In this document: piece after piece, positions 49,204 to 58,394 of the stretch
Position numbering within the stretch: the stretch's first letter is position 1
Layout: each line of letters starts with the position of its first letter
From: Actinomyces faecalis
GTDB lineage: Bacteria > Actinomycetota > Actinomycetes > Actinomycetales > Actinomycetaceae
Assembly: GCF_013184985.2 (NCBI RefSeq)
Contig: NZ_CP063418.1
Span: forward strand, 868,001-932,000
Reading direction: 5' to 3'
DNA length: 64,000 nucleotides
Translations under genes and position numbers: made by a program
Notes under the pieces: model-generated
What the model was told of the DNA's origin: nothing
The model's input: only the letters and a program-made list of their open reading frames with translations
The model's database searches: none

Positions 49204-49216
49204 GTCAGACAACAGA
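49204..49216 (+). promoter_or_regulatory. Candidate GntR operator upstream of the substrate-binding protein
   Basis: GTCAGACAACAGA, followed by CGTCCGAC, in the divergent gap between regulator and importer. Twelve of 13 bases match the site at 51,030-51,042. Confidence 0.6.
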
Positions 49217-49239
49217 CGTCCGACCTTAGGAGTGCTTCA

Positions 49240-50871
49240 ATGGCGATCTCGACTCCCCGCCCTTCCCGACGCGGCTTTCTCCGACTGACTTCGACGCTCG
49301 GCGTGGCTGCTGGCCTGGCTGCCACGCTGTCAGCGTGCGGCGGCTCAGGCTCCTCCTCAGGCTCAAGCATGAGCGACACCACGGACAAGGCGGAGGAATC
49401 GTCCGCCATGAGCAACCCTGACGGTGTCATCAAGGCGGGAATCTCCTACGAGCTGGGCACCAACGGCTACGACCCCATGACCACCACCGCCGCCCTGACC
49501 GTGGCTGCGAACTGGCACACCATGGAGGGGCTCACGGAGCTTCACCCCGCTACACGCGAGGTCTACGCCGCTCTCGGTGCCGACCTGCCGAAGAAGGTGG
49601 ATGACACCACCTACGAGGTCACCCTGCGTGAGGGCGCCGTCTTCACCGATGGCAACCCGGTGACCACTGATGACGTCGTCTTCTCCTTTGAGCGTGTCCT
49701 CAACCCGGACAACAACTCGCTCTACGCTCAGTTCATCTCCTTCGTTGACTCCATTAGCGCCAAGGACGACAAGACCGTCACGATCACGACCAAGTTCCCC
49801 TACTCCCTGGTGGCGGAGCGCATCAGTGTCGTCAAGATCGTCCCCAAGGCCGCTGCTGAGGCGGACGCCGCAGCGTTCGACATGTACCCGGTGGGCACCG
49901 GCCCCTACAAGATGACGGACAACGGTGCAGGCTCGCAGAAGATCGTCTTCGAGCGCAACGACGCCTACACCGGTTCTCACCCGGCCCTGGCCAAGTCCAT
50001 GGAGTGGCAGATCCTCCCCGATGACACCACCCGGACCAACGCGATCACCTCGGGCACCGTCCAGGCGATCGACGCCGTGCCGGTGGCCAACCTCTCCACG
50101 ATGCAGGCCCCGATCCAGGTGGCGGCACAGCAGGGCTTCTCTCTGCTGTTCGTCATGTTCAACAACTCGGTGTTCTCCGATCTCAAGGCGCGCCAGGCCA
50201 TCATGTACGCCCTGGACTACGCCAAGATCTGCGAGACGGGCATGGGGACGCTGGCGACGCCGGCCACCTGCTTCGTCCAGGAGGACCACCCGGCCTACAA
50301 GAAGGCGTCGACGGTCTACACCTACGACGCCGAGAAGGCCAAGTCGCTGCTCGCGGAGGCTGGGATCACCACGATCAACCTTCTGTGCACCGACCACGGT
50401 TGGTTCTCCTCGGCCCGCCCGATCATCCGTGAGAACCTGGAGGCCCTGGGCGTCACGGTCAACTACGACGAGAAGAAGTCCTCGGACGTCTACTCCTTCA
50501 TCGACTCCAACGAGGGCGCGTGGGACGTCATGGTGGCCCCCGGTGACCCCTCGGTGTTCGGTAACGACGCTGACCTCCTGCTGCGCTGGTGGTACGGCGG
50601 TGACACCTGGACCGAGGGGCGCATGCACTGGAAGGGTGCTGACTCCTACACCAAGGTCCAGCAGATGCTGGAGGAGGCGGTGCGCCTGGAGGGTGACAAG
50701 CAGGTGGCCAAGTGGCAGGAGATCTTCGACCTCGTATCCGACGAGGTGCCGCTCTACCCGGTCTTCCACCGCAAGACCCCGACCGGCTACGACTCCCAGA
50801 CGCTGACCGACTTCAAGCCGATCGCCCTGACCGGCCTGTCCTTCGTCGACGTCGGATCGACCCAGGCCTGA
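49240..50871 (+). CDS. Sialic-acid-type ABC importer, substrate-binding lipoprotein
   Basis: 543 aa, ATG 49240. The N-terminus has a twin-arginine-like motif SRRGFLR and a lipobox LSAC, so it is likely a Tat-exported lipoprotein. The remainder is a family 5 (DppA/OppA-type) binding protein: VTLREGAVFTDGNPVTTDDVVFSFERVL, then YPVGTGPYKM and the closing VPLYPVFHRKTPTGY. With permeases and ATPases of the Dpp type beside nanA, it matches SatABCD/SiaEFGI-type sialic acid importers. A strong hairpin separates it from the permease genes. Confidence 0.88.
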   Translation: MAISTPRPSRRGFLRLTSTLGVAAGLAATLSACGGSGSSSGSSMSDTTDKAEESSAMSNPDGVIKAGISYELGTNGYDPMTTTAALTVAANWHTMEGLTELHPATREVYAALGADLPKKVDDTTYEVTLREGAVFTDGNPVTTDDVVFSFERVLNPDNNSLYAQFISFVDSISAKDDKTVTITTKFPYSLVAERISVVKIVPKAAAEADAAAFDMYPVGTGPYKMTDNGAGSQKIVFERNDAYTGSHPALAKSMEWQILPDDTTRTNAITSGTVQAIDAVPVANLSTMQAPIQVAAQQGFSLLFVMFNNSVFSDLKARQAIMYALDYAKICETGMGTLATPATCFVQEDHPAYKKASTVYTYDAEKAKSLLAEAGITTINLLCTDHGWFSSARPIIRENLEALGVTVNYDEKKSSDVYSFIDSNEGAWDVMVAPGDPSVFGNDADLLLRWWYGGDTWTEGRMHWKGADSYTKVQQMLEEAVRLEGDKQVAKWQEIFDLVSDEVPLYPVFHRKTPTGYDSQTLTDFKPIALTGLSFVDVGSTQA

Positions 50872-50923
50872 TCCGACTGAGGTCTGGTGGCTGGGACATA
50901 GACGGGTGACGCCGTCGTCCATG

Positions 50924-50973
50924 CGATGACTCTGGGCCCTACAGCCTTCATGCTGTGGGGCCCAGAGTCATCG
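50924..50973 (+). terminator. Strong hairpin after the binding-protein gene
   Basis: A perfect 16-bp stem (CGATGACTCTGGGCCC with its complement) extended by an inner ACAG/CTGT pairing. It lies 52 nt after the binding-protein stop, with no T-tract. It may attenuate read-through into the permease genes or stabilise the binding-protein message. Confidence 0.7.
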
Positions 50974-51029
50974 AAGGGGTGTGATCTCTAGCGAACAGCA
51001 CCACCCCCATTTGCCATCAGACATCAGAT

Positions 51030-51042
51030 GTCAGACAATAGA
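51030..51042 (+). promoter_or_regulatory. Candidate GntR operator upstream of the permease genes
   Basis: GTCAGACAATAGA, overlapping an ATCAGATGTCAGAC repeat, 118 bp before the permease start. It matches the site at 49,204-49,216 in 12 of 13 positions and implies a second promoter for the permease operon. Confidence 0.6.
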
Positions 51043-51159
51043 ACTGCGGTCGGCACTGCCGCCGACCCTCCCGCACGTCACCCAGCAGCCGCACGGCACG
51101 CTGGCGGCCCAGTGTCCTGGCCTGGGACGTGCGGGGTACCGAAGCAAAGGAGCACCCTA

Positions 51160-52125
51160 GTGTCCAACCTCCTCCGCCTGATCGGACGGCGCCTTGTGGC
51201 GCTGCCCATCATGGTGCTGGGCGTGACGCTGCTCGTCTTCGTCGTCATGTCCTTCTCCTCCGCAGACCCGGCGCGCCTGGCGCTGGGGGAGTCGGCGACG
51301 GCGCAGGCTCTTGAGCAGTACCGCGAGGCCCACCACCTCAACGATCCTCTCCTGTCCCGGTTCTGGGACTACCTCGTGGGACTGGCCCACGGGGACCTGG
51401 GGACCACCTTCACCGGCGTCAAGATCTCCGACCTGGTTGCTCAGGCCTTCCCGATCACGCTGCAGCTGACCTTCATCGGTATCTTCGTGGCGGTCATCCT
51501 GGCCACTGTCCTGGGCGTCATCGCGGCGCTCTACCGTGACCGCTGGCCCGACCAGCTCATCCGGGTGATCTCGGTGCTCTGCCTGGCTACACCCTCCTTC
51601 TGGCTCGCACTGCTGCTGATCCAGCGCTTCGGAGACATCCCGGGCGCCAGCGGCACCTTCCCCTCGGTGGTCACCGAGTGGGTCCCCTTCAGCCAGGACC
51701 CCGCCACCTACGTGCGCCAGATCTTCCTGCCGGCCCTGGCCATCGCCGTGCCGAACACCGGCACCTTCACCCGCGTCGTGCGTACCGCCATGGTCGAGGA
51801 GCTGGACCGTGACTATGTCCGCACTGCCATCGGCGCCGGAATCCCCAAGCCCGTGGTCATCGCCCGCAACGTGCTGCGTAACGCGCTCATCACCCCGCTG
51901 ACGGTGCTGGGCCTGCGGCTGGGCTACGCCATGGGGGGTGCCGTCGTCATCGAGATGATCTTCAACATCCAGGGGATGGGGCAGCTGATCTTCCAGGGCA
52001 TCACCCGAAACGACATCAACATCGTCCAGGGCGTGTCCATCACCGTGGCACTGGCTTTCATCATCATCAACATCGTCGTTGACATGCTCTACGTGCTGGT
52101 CAACCCGAGGATCAGGAGCGTCTGA
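51160..52125 (+). CDS. ABC importer permease (DppB-type)
   Basis: 321 aa, GTG 51160 after AAAGGAG. It has the DppB pattern: one N-terminal membrane segment (ALPIMVLGVTLLVFVVMSFS), a periplasmic loop, then a binding-protein-dependent transport domain with the EAA-like loop ELDRDYVRTAIGAGIPKPVVIARNVLRNAL. Its stop overlaps the next ATG (TGATG). It forms the channel with the fused protein downstream. Confidence 0.92.
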   Translation: MSNLLRLIGRRLVALPIMVLGVTLLVFVVMSFSSADPARLALGESATAQALEQYREAHHLNDPLLSRFWDYLVGLAHGDLGTTFTGVKISDLVAQAFPITLQLTFIGIFVAVILATVLGVIAALYRDRWPDQLIRVISVLCLATPSFWLALLLIQRFGDIPGASGTFPSVVTEWVPFSQDPATYVRQIFLPALAIAVPNTGTFTRVVRTAMVEELDRDYVRTAIGAGIPKPVVIARNVLRNALITPLTVLGLRLGYAMGGAVVIEMIFNIQGMGQLIFQGITRNDINIVQGVSITVALAFIIINIVVDMLYVLVNPRIRSV

Positions 52126-54269
52126 TGCTGCACCGTCGCACACTCGACAAGGTAGCCCAGCCTGGACTGCGGTTCCAGGGCTGGAGAAAGCTGCCGCTGG
52201 GGAGCAAGGCTGCCGTCATCGTGCTTGCCCTGGTCGCGCTGCTAGCCGTTTTCGCCCCGCTGGTCGCCCCCTTCAACCCCGGAGCCACGGGCCTGGCCGC
52301 CAGCGAGTCCGTCACGCACGTCGAGGGCGTGGGAGACATCGTCTCCTCCGACCCTGCCACGGCCCCGTCCCTCGCCCACCTCTTCGGTACCGACGCCACC
52401 GGCCGCGACATCTTCTCCCGCGCGGTCTACGGCGCCAGGGTCTCCCTGGTGGTGGGCCTGAGCGCCACCGGCATCGCCCTGGCCCTGGCCACCGTGCTGG
52501 GAGCCATCGCCGCCACCAGCCGCAAGTGGATTGGTGAGGCGGTCATGCGCGTGCTCGACGTCGTCATGTCCTTCCCCGGCATCGCCCTGGCAGCGGTGCT
52601 GGTGCTGGCGATGTCGACCCGGTTGCCAACCGTGCCCGTCATCATCATCGCGACCGCCGTCGTCTACACCCCCCAGCTCACCCGAGTGGTCCGGGCCAAC
52701 GTCCTGGCCCAGTTCGGTGAGGACTACGTGGCCGCCTCCAAGGTCATGGGCGCACGCGTCCCCTGGATCCTGGCCAAGCACGTGGTGCGCAACTGCGTGG
52801 CCCCGATCATGGTCTACGCCACGGTGCTGGTGGCTGACGCCATCGTCTTCGAGGCCTCGCTGTCCTTCATCGGCGCCGGTATCACCTCGGTCAACACCCC
52901 GACCTGGGGCAACATGCTCTCCGAGGGCAAGGCGCTGCTGCTGTCCGGGCACTGGTGGCCGACCTTCTTCCCCGGCCTGATGATCCTGATCACCACGCTG
53001 TGCCTCAACGTCCTGTCCGAGGGCCTGACCGATGCCATGGCATCGCCGCGAATTCGGGCTCACGTGGATGTTGAGGCTGACGAGGAGGCCCTGCAGACCC
53101 AGCACGCCTGGAACGAGGCTGGGGCCGCGGTGCGCTCGCACGCTGAGCTGCCCGCCGACGCCGTCACCCAGGCCCAGGTCTCCGAGCTGACCGGGGTGGT
53201 GGGGCCTGCTGCTGAGGAGACTCCTCTCGAGGAGCGCCTGGCTACCTTGCGCGCAGCAGAGCTGGCGCGTCACGACCGGCTGGTCTACCCGACCCCCGAG
53301 GCGGAGTCCATTCTGGAGGTCAAGAACCTCTCGATCGCCTTCCCGGCGCAGCACGGCGACGTGAGTATCGTCGACGACGTCTCCTTCTCCGTCCGTCCCG
53401 GGGAGACCATGGGACTGGTCGGGGAGTCCGGGTGCGGCAAGTCGATCACCTCCATGGCCGTCATGGGGCTGTTGCCGCCGACGGCGCGTATCACCGGTGA
53501 GATCCTGTTCAAGGGACGCAACATCCTGGAGATGACCCCCGCGGAGCACAACGCCTTGCGTGGTCATGAGATGAGCATGATCTACCAGGACGCGCTGTCC
53601 TCCCTCAACCCCTCGATGCTCATCCGCTCCCAGATGAAGCAGCTGACTCGGCGCGGGGGCACCCGCAGCGCCGAGGAGCTGCTCGAGCTGGTGGGGCTTG
53701 ACCCGGTCCGCACGCTGAAGAGCTACCCGCACGAGCTGTCCGGCGGACAGCGTCAGCGAGTCCTCATCGCGATGGCTCTCACCCGTGACCCGAGCCTGGT
53801 CATCGCTGACGAGCCGACGACGGCCCTGGACGTCACGGTACAGAAGCAGGTCATTGACCTGCTCAATGACCTGCGTGAGAAGCTCGGCTTCGCCATGGTC
53901 TTCGTCAGCCACGACCTGGCGCTGGTCGCCAAGGTCGCCCACCGGGTGACGGTGATGTACGCGGGCCAGGTGGTGGAGCAGGCGGGGACCAGCGAGCTGC
54001 TGACCAACCCTGTCCACGAGTACACCCGTGGCCTGCTCGGGGCGGTCCTGTCCATCGAGGCCGGCTCCAACCGACTTCACCAGGTGCGGGGGACTGTTCC
54101 CAGCCCCTCGGAGTTCGTCAAGGGCGACCGCTTCGCCCCGCGCTCGTCCTACCCCACGGTCGGGCTGGACACCCGTCCGGTGCTCAAGCCGGTGACCGAC
54201 GGGAGCGACCACTTCTACGCCGTCACGCCTGAGCTTGAGGCGATCCTTGCCAAGGAGGCCATGTCATGA
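52125..54269 (+). CDS. Fused ABC permease (DppC-type) and ATPase (DppD-type)
   Basis: 714 aa in one frame. Residues about 1-315 are the permease, with EAA-like loop FGEDYVAASKVMGARVPWILAKHVVRNCV. A linker of ~85 acidic, Ala/Glu-rich residues follows. The ATPase (about 400-690) has Walker A GESGCGKS, signature LSGGQRQR and Walker B IADEPTTALD, and ends with the oligopeptide-transporter C-terminal extension. From memory, C. glutamicum SiaG has the same fusion, supporting a sialic acid importer. Confidence 0.93.
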   Translation: MLHRRTLDKVAQPGLRFQGWRKLPLGSKAAVIVLALVALLAVFAPLVAPFNPGATGLAASESVTHVEGVGDIVSSDPATAPSLAHLFGTDATGRDIFSRAVYGARVSLVVGLSATGIALALATVLGAIAATSRKWIGEAVMRVLDVVMSFPGIALAAVLVLAMSTRLPTVPVIIIATAVVYTPQLTRVVRANVLAQFGEDYVAASKVMGARVPWILAKHVVRNCVAPIMVYATVLVADAIVFEASLSFIGAGITSVNTPTWGNMLSEGKALLLSGHWWPTFFPGLMILITTLCLNVLSEGLTDAMASPRIRAHVDVEADEEALQTQHAWNEAGAAVRSHAELPADAVTQAQVSELTGVVGPAAEETPLEERLATLRAAELARHDRLVYPTPEAESILEVKNLSIAFPAQHGDVSIVDDVSFSVRPGETMGLVGESGCGKSITSMAVMGLLPPTARITGEILFKGRNILEMTPAEHNALRGHEMSMIYQDALSSLNPSMLIRSQMKQLTRRGGTRSAEELLELVGLDPVRTLKSYPHELSGGQRQRVLIAMALTRDPSLVIADEPTTALDVTVQKQVIDLLNDLREKLGFAMVFVSHDLALVAKVAHRVTVMYAGQVVEQAGTSELLTNPVHEYTRGLLGAVLSIEAGSNRLHQVRGTVPSPSEFVKGDRFAPRSSYPTVGLDTRPVLKPVTDGSDHFYAVTPELEAILAKEAMS

Positions 54270-55090
54270 GCGCTCAGTCCACAACCACGTGGGACCCTCA
54301 GACCGATCCGGTGATCGAGCTGCGCCACGCTCACGTGATCCACAAGTCCCGTACCGGCAAGCTGTTCCGCCCCGACACGGTGCATGCCGTCAACGACGTC
54401 TCGCTCACGGTGCGTCGTGGGGAGACCCTGGGGCTGGTGGGAGAGTCCGGGTGCGGGAAGTCCACCACCGCCCGCGTCATGGTCGGCCTGCAGCCGCTGA
54501 CCAAGGGCGAGGTGTACTTCAAGGGACGTCGCCTCGGTGGCTCCGCGGCTGACCGCAAGGCGCTGGGCCGCGCCGTGTCCGTGGTCTTCCAGGACCCGGC
54601 CACGGCGCTCAACCCGCGCATGATCGTCCACGACACCCTGATCGACCCGCTCAACGTGCACGGTATCGGCTCTCCCAAGGAGCGCGAGGCCAGGGTGCGT
54701 GACCTGCTGCACCTGGTGGGGCTGCCCCCCAGTGCCTTGGAGGTCCTGCCGCGCCAGATCTCTGGTGGACAGCGTCAGCGTGTGGCGATCGCCCGTGCGT
54801 TGGCGCTGGAGCCAGACATCATCGTCGCGGACGAGCCCACCAGCGCCCTGGACGTGTCGGTGCGGGCTCAGGTTCTCAATCTCCTCCAGGACCTCAAGAG
54901 CGCGCTGGGGCTGGGGCTGGTCTTCATCAGCCACGACATCAACACCGTGCGCTACGTCTCCGACCGCATCGCCGTCATGTACTTCGGCGAGATCGTCGAG
55001 ATGAACACGACCCGGGAGATCTTCTCCAACCCGCAGCAGGACTACACCCGCACCCTCCTGGGGGCGGTGCCCTCCCTGCTTGAGGCATGA
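54266..55090 (+). CDS. ABC importer ATPase (DppF-type)
   Basis: 274 aa, ATG 54266 overlapping the previous stop. Walker A GESGCGKST, signature ISGGQRQR, Walker B VADEPTSALD, H-loop ISHDI. It pairs with the ATPase half of the fused protein to energise import. Confidence 0.93.
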   Translation: MSAQSTTTWDPQTDPVIELRHAHVIHKSRTGKLFRPDTVHAVNDVSLTVRRGETLGLVGESGCGKSTTARVMVGLQPLTKGEVYFKGRRLGGSAADRKALGRAVSVVFQDPATALNPRMIVHDTLIDPLNVHGIGSPKEREARVRDLLHLVGLPPSALEVLPRQISGGQRQRVAIARALALEPDIIVADEPTSALDVSVRAQVLNLLQDLKSALGLGLVFISHDINTVRYVSDRIAVMYFGEIVEMNTTREIFSNPQQDYTRTLLGAVPSLLEA

Positions 55091-55127
55091 GCCTCAGACA
55101 CCCGTCCCACTTACGTTAGGAATCATC

Positions 55128-56048
55128 ATGATGGACGCCCGTTTCACCGGTGTCATCCCTCCGGTCGTCACGCCTTTTAAAAATGGCGAGGTCGACCTCG
55201 ACAGCCTGGACCACCTCATCGACTTTCTGATCGAGGCAGGTGTCAACGGCCTGTTCCTCCTGGGGTCCTCGGCTGAGGCCGCCTACCTCACAGACGCCCA
55301 GCGCGAGCTCGTCGTCGAGCGAGTCGTCGCACGTGTCGACGGCCGTCTGCCGGTCCTGGTCGGCGCCATCGACACGACGGTGAACCGTGTCATCGAGCAC
55401 GCCCGCCGCGCCCAGGCTCTGGGGGCGGACGCGATCGTCGCGGCCTGCCCCTTCTACGCCATCAACGACATGACCGAGATCGCCGACCACTTCACCGCGA
55501 TCCGCGGCGCGATCGACATCCCGTTGTTCGCCTACGACGTGCCGGTGCGCCTCAACGGCAAGAAGCTGGCCGCCGACATGCTCGTGTCCCTGGGCACGCA
55601 AGGGGTGCTCGCCGGCGTCAAGGACTCCTCAGGCGACGACGTCGGCTACCGGCGCCTGGTGGCGGCCAACGAGAAGGCGGGTCACCCGCTGGCCCTGCTG
55701 ACCGGCCACGAGTGCGTGGTTGACGGCATGCTGCTGCTGGGCGGGGACGGCATGGTCCCCGGCTACGGCAACGTCGAGCCCCGGCCCTACGTCGAGCTGT
55801 GGCAGGCGGCTCAACGGGGCGACTGGCAGGAGGCGCGACGGATCCAGGACCGGATCTGCGCCGGTTTCGAGATCGTCTTCGTGCCCCAGGGACGTTCTGC
55901 TGACGCCGCGGGCATCGGGGCCTTCAAGACCGTCATGGAGGCCCAGGGTACGATCGCCTCGAACGAGATGGCCTTCCCGGTACGCGCGCTGACGGGCGAG
56001 ACGAAGGAGAAGGTCATGGCCATCGCTCGAGAACAGGGACTGATCTGA
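55128..56048 (+). CDS. nanA: N-acetylneuraminate lyase (DHDPS/NanA family)
   Basis: 306 aa, ATG 55128 (ATG 55131 also possible) behind TTAGGA. A class I aldolase barrel with Schiff-base Lys165 in AGVKDSSGD and Tyr136 in FAYDVPVR. The GTGE-type substrate loop is replaced by LGSSAEAAYLT, a variation worth noting. It splits sialic acid into ManNAc and pyruvate. Followed after one base by the ROK kinase gene, so one operon with the importer. DapA-family members can have other substrates; context decides. Confidence 0.88.
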   Translation: MMDARFTGVIPPVVTPFKNGEVDLDSLDHLIDFLIEAGVNGLFLLGSSAEAAYLTDAQRELVVERVVARVDGRLPVLVGAIDTTVNRVIEHARRAQALGADAIVAACPFYAINDMTEIADHFTAIRGAIDIPLFAYDVPVRLNGKKLAADMLVSLGTQGVLAGVKDSSGDDVGYRRLVAANEKAGHPLALLTGHECVVDGMLLLGGDGMVPGYGNVEPRPYVELWQAAQRGDWQEARRIQDRICAGFEIVFVPQGRSADAAGIGAFKTVMEAQGTIASNEMAFPVRALTGETKEKVMAIAREQGLI

Positions 56049-56049
56049 C

Positions 56050-57087
56050 ATGAGCACACGGGACCGCTCTCGTCCGGGCACTGAGGAGGAGCCTCTCCTT
56101 GTCGGTGTCGACCTGGGAGGGACAAAGATCGCTGCGGCACTGGTGAGTGTCACTGGCCAGCTGCGGAGTGAGGTCCGCCAGGTCGCGACTCCCGGGCGGG
56201 AGGGTCCCGCCGCCATGCTTGACGCGATCGCCGGGCTGGTTGGTGAGGTCGTCGCGGCCGGTGACGACGGCGGTCGGTCACCCCGTCCGCTGGCTGTCGG
56301 CATCGGCTCGGCTGGCGTCATCGACGCGCGCAGCGGGGTCGTGCTCTCCGCGACCGACGCCATCACCGGCTGGCCGGGGACGAACGTGGCCGACGGCGTG
56401 GCCCGCCTGCTGCCCGAGCGAGGCGTGCTCGCTCCTGGCGGCGCAGCGCCGCTGGTGCACGTCGACAACGACGTCAACGCCTACGCGGCCGGCGAGGCCT
56501 GGCTGGGAGCCGGTCACGGAGCGTCCAGCGCGCTGGTCGTGGCGGTGGGCACGGGTGTGGGCGGTGCGCTCGTCCTGGGCGGTGCGGTCCACCACGGTGC
56601 TCACTTCCTGGCCGGGGAGATGGGGCACATGCCGTGCGAGGCTGCGGCTGGTGAGCCGTGTACCTGCGGCAAGCCCGGTCACCTGGAGGCCGTCGCGGCA
56701 GGGCCCCAGATCGCCCGGCGCTACCGCGAGGCCACGGGGGATACCTCGGTGACCACCGCGCTTGAGGTCGAGCGTCGTGCCCAGGCGGGCGACGCCGTCG
56801 CGCAGCGGGTCTACGAGGAGGCAGCGGTCGCGCTGGGGCGGGGGATCGCCCAGGTGGTCACCGCAGTCGACCCGGAGCGGGTCATCATCTCCGGAGGCCT
56901 GGCACGCTCCGGGGACCTGTGGTGGCAGCCTCTGCGGCGCACGGTCGCTGACGAGCTGATCGACCTGATCTCCGGCACCACTGAGCTGCTCCCCGCGACC
57001 CTGGGGACGACGGCGCCCATCATCGGTGCCGCTCACGAGGCGTGGTTGCGCCTGCCACAGGCTGTCAGGGAAGGAGACGTGGCGTGA
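56050..57087 (+). CDS. nanK: ROK-family kinase, probable N-acetylmannosamine kinase
   Basis: 345 aa, ATG 56050. ATP-binding motif VGVDLGGTKIAAAL, catalytic VHVDNDVNAYAAGE, and the ROK zinc cluster (GHMPCEAAAGEPCTCGKPGHLEAVA). It phosphorylates ManNAc to ManNAc-6-P in the sialic acid pathway; glucokinase activity cannot be excluded. Its stop overlaps nanE. Confidence 0.87.
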   Translation: MSTRDRSRPGTEEEPLLVGVDLGGTKIAAALVSVTGQLRSEVRQVATPGREGPAAMLDAIAGLVGEVVAAGDDGGRSPRPLAVGIGSAGVIDARSGVVLSATDAITGWPGTNVADGVARLLPERGVLAPGGAAPLVHVDNDVNAYAAGEAWLGAGHGASSALVVAVGTGVGGALVLGGAVHHGAHFLAGEMGHMPCEAAAGEPCTCGKPGHLEAVAAGPQIARRYREATGDTSVTTALEVERRAQAGDAVAQRVYEEAAVALGRGIAQVVTAVDPERVIISGGLARSGDLWWQPLRRTVADELIDLISGTTELLPATLGTTAPIIGAAHEAWLRLPQAVREGDVA

Positions 57088-57785
57088 TGGCAAGACCGAT
57101 GAGCAAGGACGAGGTCCTTGACCAGCTGTGTGGCGGCCTCATCGCCTCGGCCCAGGCCTACCCGGGTGAGCCGATGCGTGACCCTCGCACGATGGACCAG
57201 GTGGCACAGGCCTGCGTGGCAGGTGGCGCCGTCGGTATCCGGGCCCAGGGGCTGGCGGACCTGTCCCTGATCAACCAGCACGTGGACGTCCCGGTCATCG
57301 GGCTGTGGAAGGACGGGCACGACGGCGTCTTCATCACCCCGACCCTCACGCACGCCGTCGCCGTGGCGGGGACCGGCTGCCAGGTCGTGGCGATCGACGC
57401 CACCCGCAGGCCCCGTCCAGACGGGCTGACCTTTGCCCAGACGGTTGCTGGCTTGAAGGAGGCTTTCCCCTCGGTGCTCGTCATGGCTGACTGCGGGTGC
57501 CTGGAGGATGCGCAGGCGGCGCAGGACGGGGGAGCGGACCTGCTGGGAACCACGCTGGCTGGTTACACCGGGGACCGCCCCAAGACGCAGGGGCCGGACC
57601 TCGAGCTGGTGGACCAGGTCGCAGCGATCGCCCAGGTCCCGCTCATCGTCGAGGGACGTGTCCACACACCTGCCCAGGCCCGTACGGTGATGGAGCACGG
57701 CGCCTTCGCCGTCGTGGTGGGGACCGCGATCACCCACCCCACCACCATCACGTCCTGGTTCGTCGACGCCGTCGCCAGGCCCTAG
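57087..57785 (+). CDS. nanE: N-acetylmannosamine-6-phosphate 2-epimerase
   Basis: 232 aa, ATG 57087 with TGATG overlap and AAGGAG ahead. Family motifs: GGLIASAQAYPGEPMRDP, VGIRAQG, VPVIGLWK, FITPTLTHA, MADCGCLEDA, LLGTTLAGYT and VEGRVHTP. It converts ManNAc-6-P to GlcNAc-6-P. Last gene of the operon; nagA is not in the window. Confidence 0.96.
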   Translation: MARPMSKDEVLDQLCGGLIASAQAYPGEPMRDPRTMDQVAQACVAGGAVGIRAQGLADLSLINQHVDVPVIGLWKDGHDGVFITPTLTHAVAVAGTGCQVVAIDATRRPRPDGLTFAQTVAGLKEAFPSVLVMADCGCLEDAQAAQDGGADLLGTTLAGYTGDRPKTQGPDLELVDQVAAIAQVPLIVEGRVHTPAQARTVMEHGAFAVVVGTAITHPTTITSWFVDAVARP

Positions 57786-58077
57786 ACGCCTGCTGGTGAC
57801 GGGCCAGCACCAGCCTCCGGTGACCGGCTCCCACCACGCTCGCGGGAGCCGGTTTGCTGCACGGCAGCGACCGGCACGGGCGCGGCGCTGGCGGATCCTC
57901 GGCAAGGCTGTGGTTGATGTGACGAATGTGGCTCCAGAGGCATTCTTGGAGCAGAAAGTGATGTGCCCCGCCACGAAAGTGCCCGCCATATCTGACAAAA
58001 CCGGCCTTTTACGCATAGCGTTACGGCCAGCGGCACCGAACCGACTGGTGCCCACCCACGAACTGAGAGGCAAGTAC

Positions 58078-58359
58078 ATGTCCGTCAACCGCACTGAGCT
58101 CATCGCCGCCATCGCCGAGAAGGCCGGCCTGACCAAGACCGACGCTGACGCCTTCCTCGGCGCTTTCCAGGAGGTCCTGGTTGAGAACGTCGCCAAGGGC
58201 GAGGCCGTCAAGATCACGGGTCTCATGGGCGTGGAGCGTGTTGAGCGCGCCGCTCGCACGGGCCGCAACCCCCGTACCGGTGAGGAGATCCAGATCCCCG
58301 CTGGCTACGGCGTCAAGCTGACTGTCGGATCGGCCCTGAAGAAGGCTGTCGCCAAGTGA
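58078..58359 (+). CDS. hup: DNA-binding protein HU
   Basis: 93 aa, ATG 58078 after GAGAGG. MSVNRTELIAAIAEKAGLTKTDADAF and ARTGRNPRTGEEIQIPAGYGVKLTVGSALKKAV are the HU dimerisation and DNA-binding arm signatures. A highly expressed nucleoid protein. It has its own ~290-bp upstream gap (57,786-58,077, likely promoter, otherwise empty) and a very strong terminator. Confidence 0.96.
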   Translation: MSVNRTELIAAIAEKAGLTKTDADAFLGAFQEVLVENVAKGEAVKITGLMGVERVERAARTGRNPRTGEEIQIPAGYGVKLTVGSALKKAVAK

Positions 58360-58394
58360 CGGTCTGCTGACCTCCTCGCTGGGCGAGGACGTCA

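Noticed and set aside
52242-54212. 656-residue leftward open frame opposite the fused ABC gene
   Set aside because: His/Gln/Asp-rich shadow translation of a strongly conserved transporter gene.
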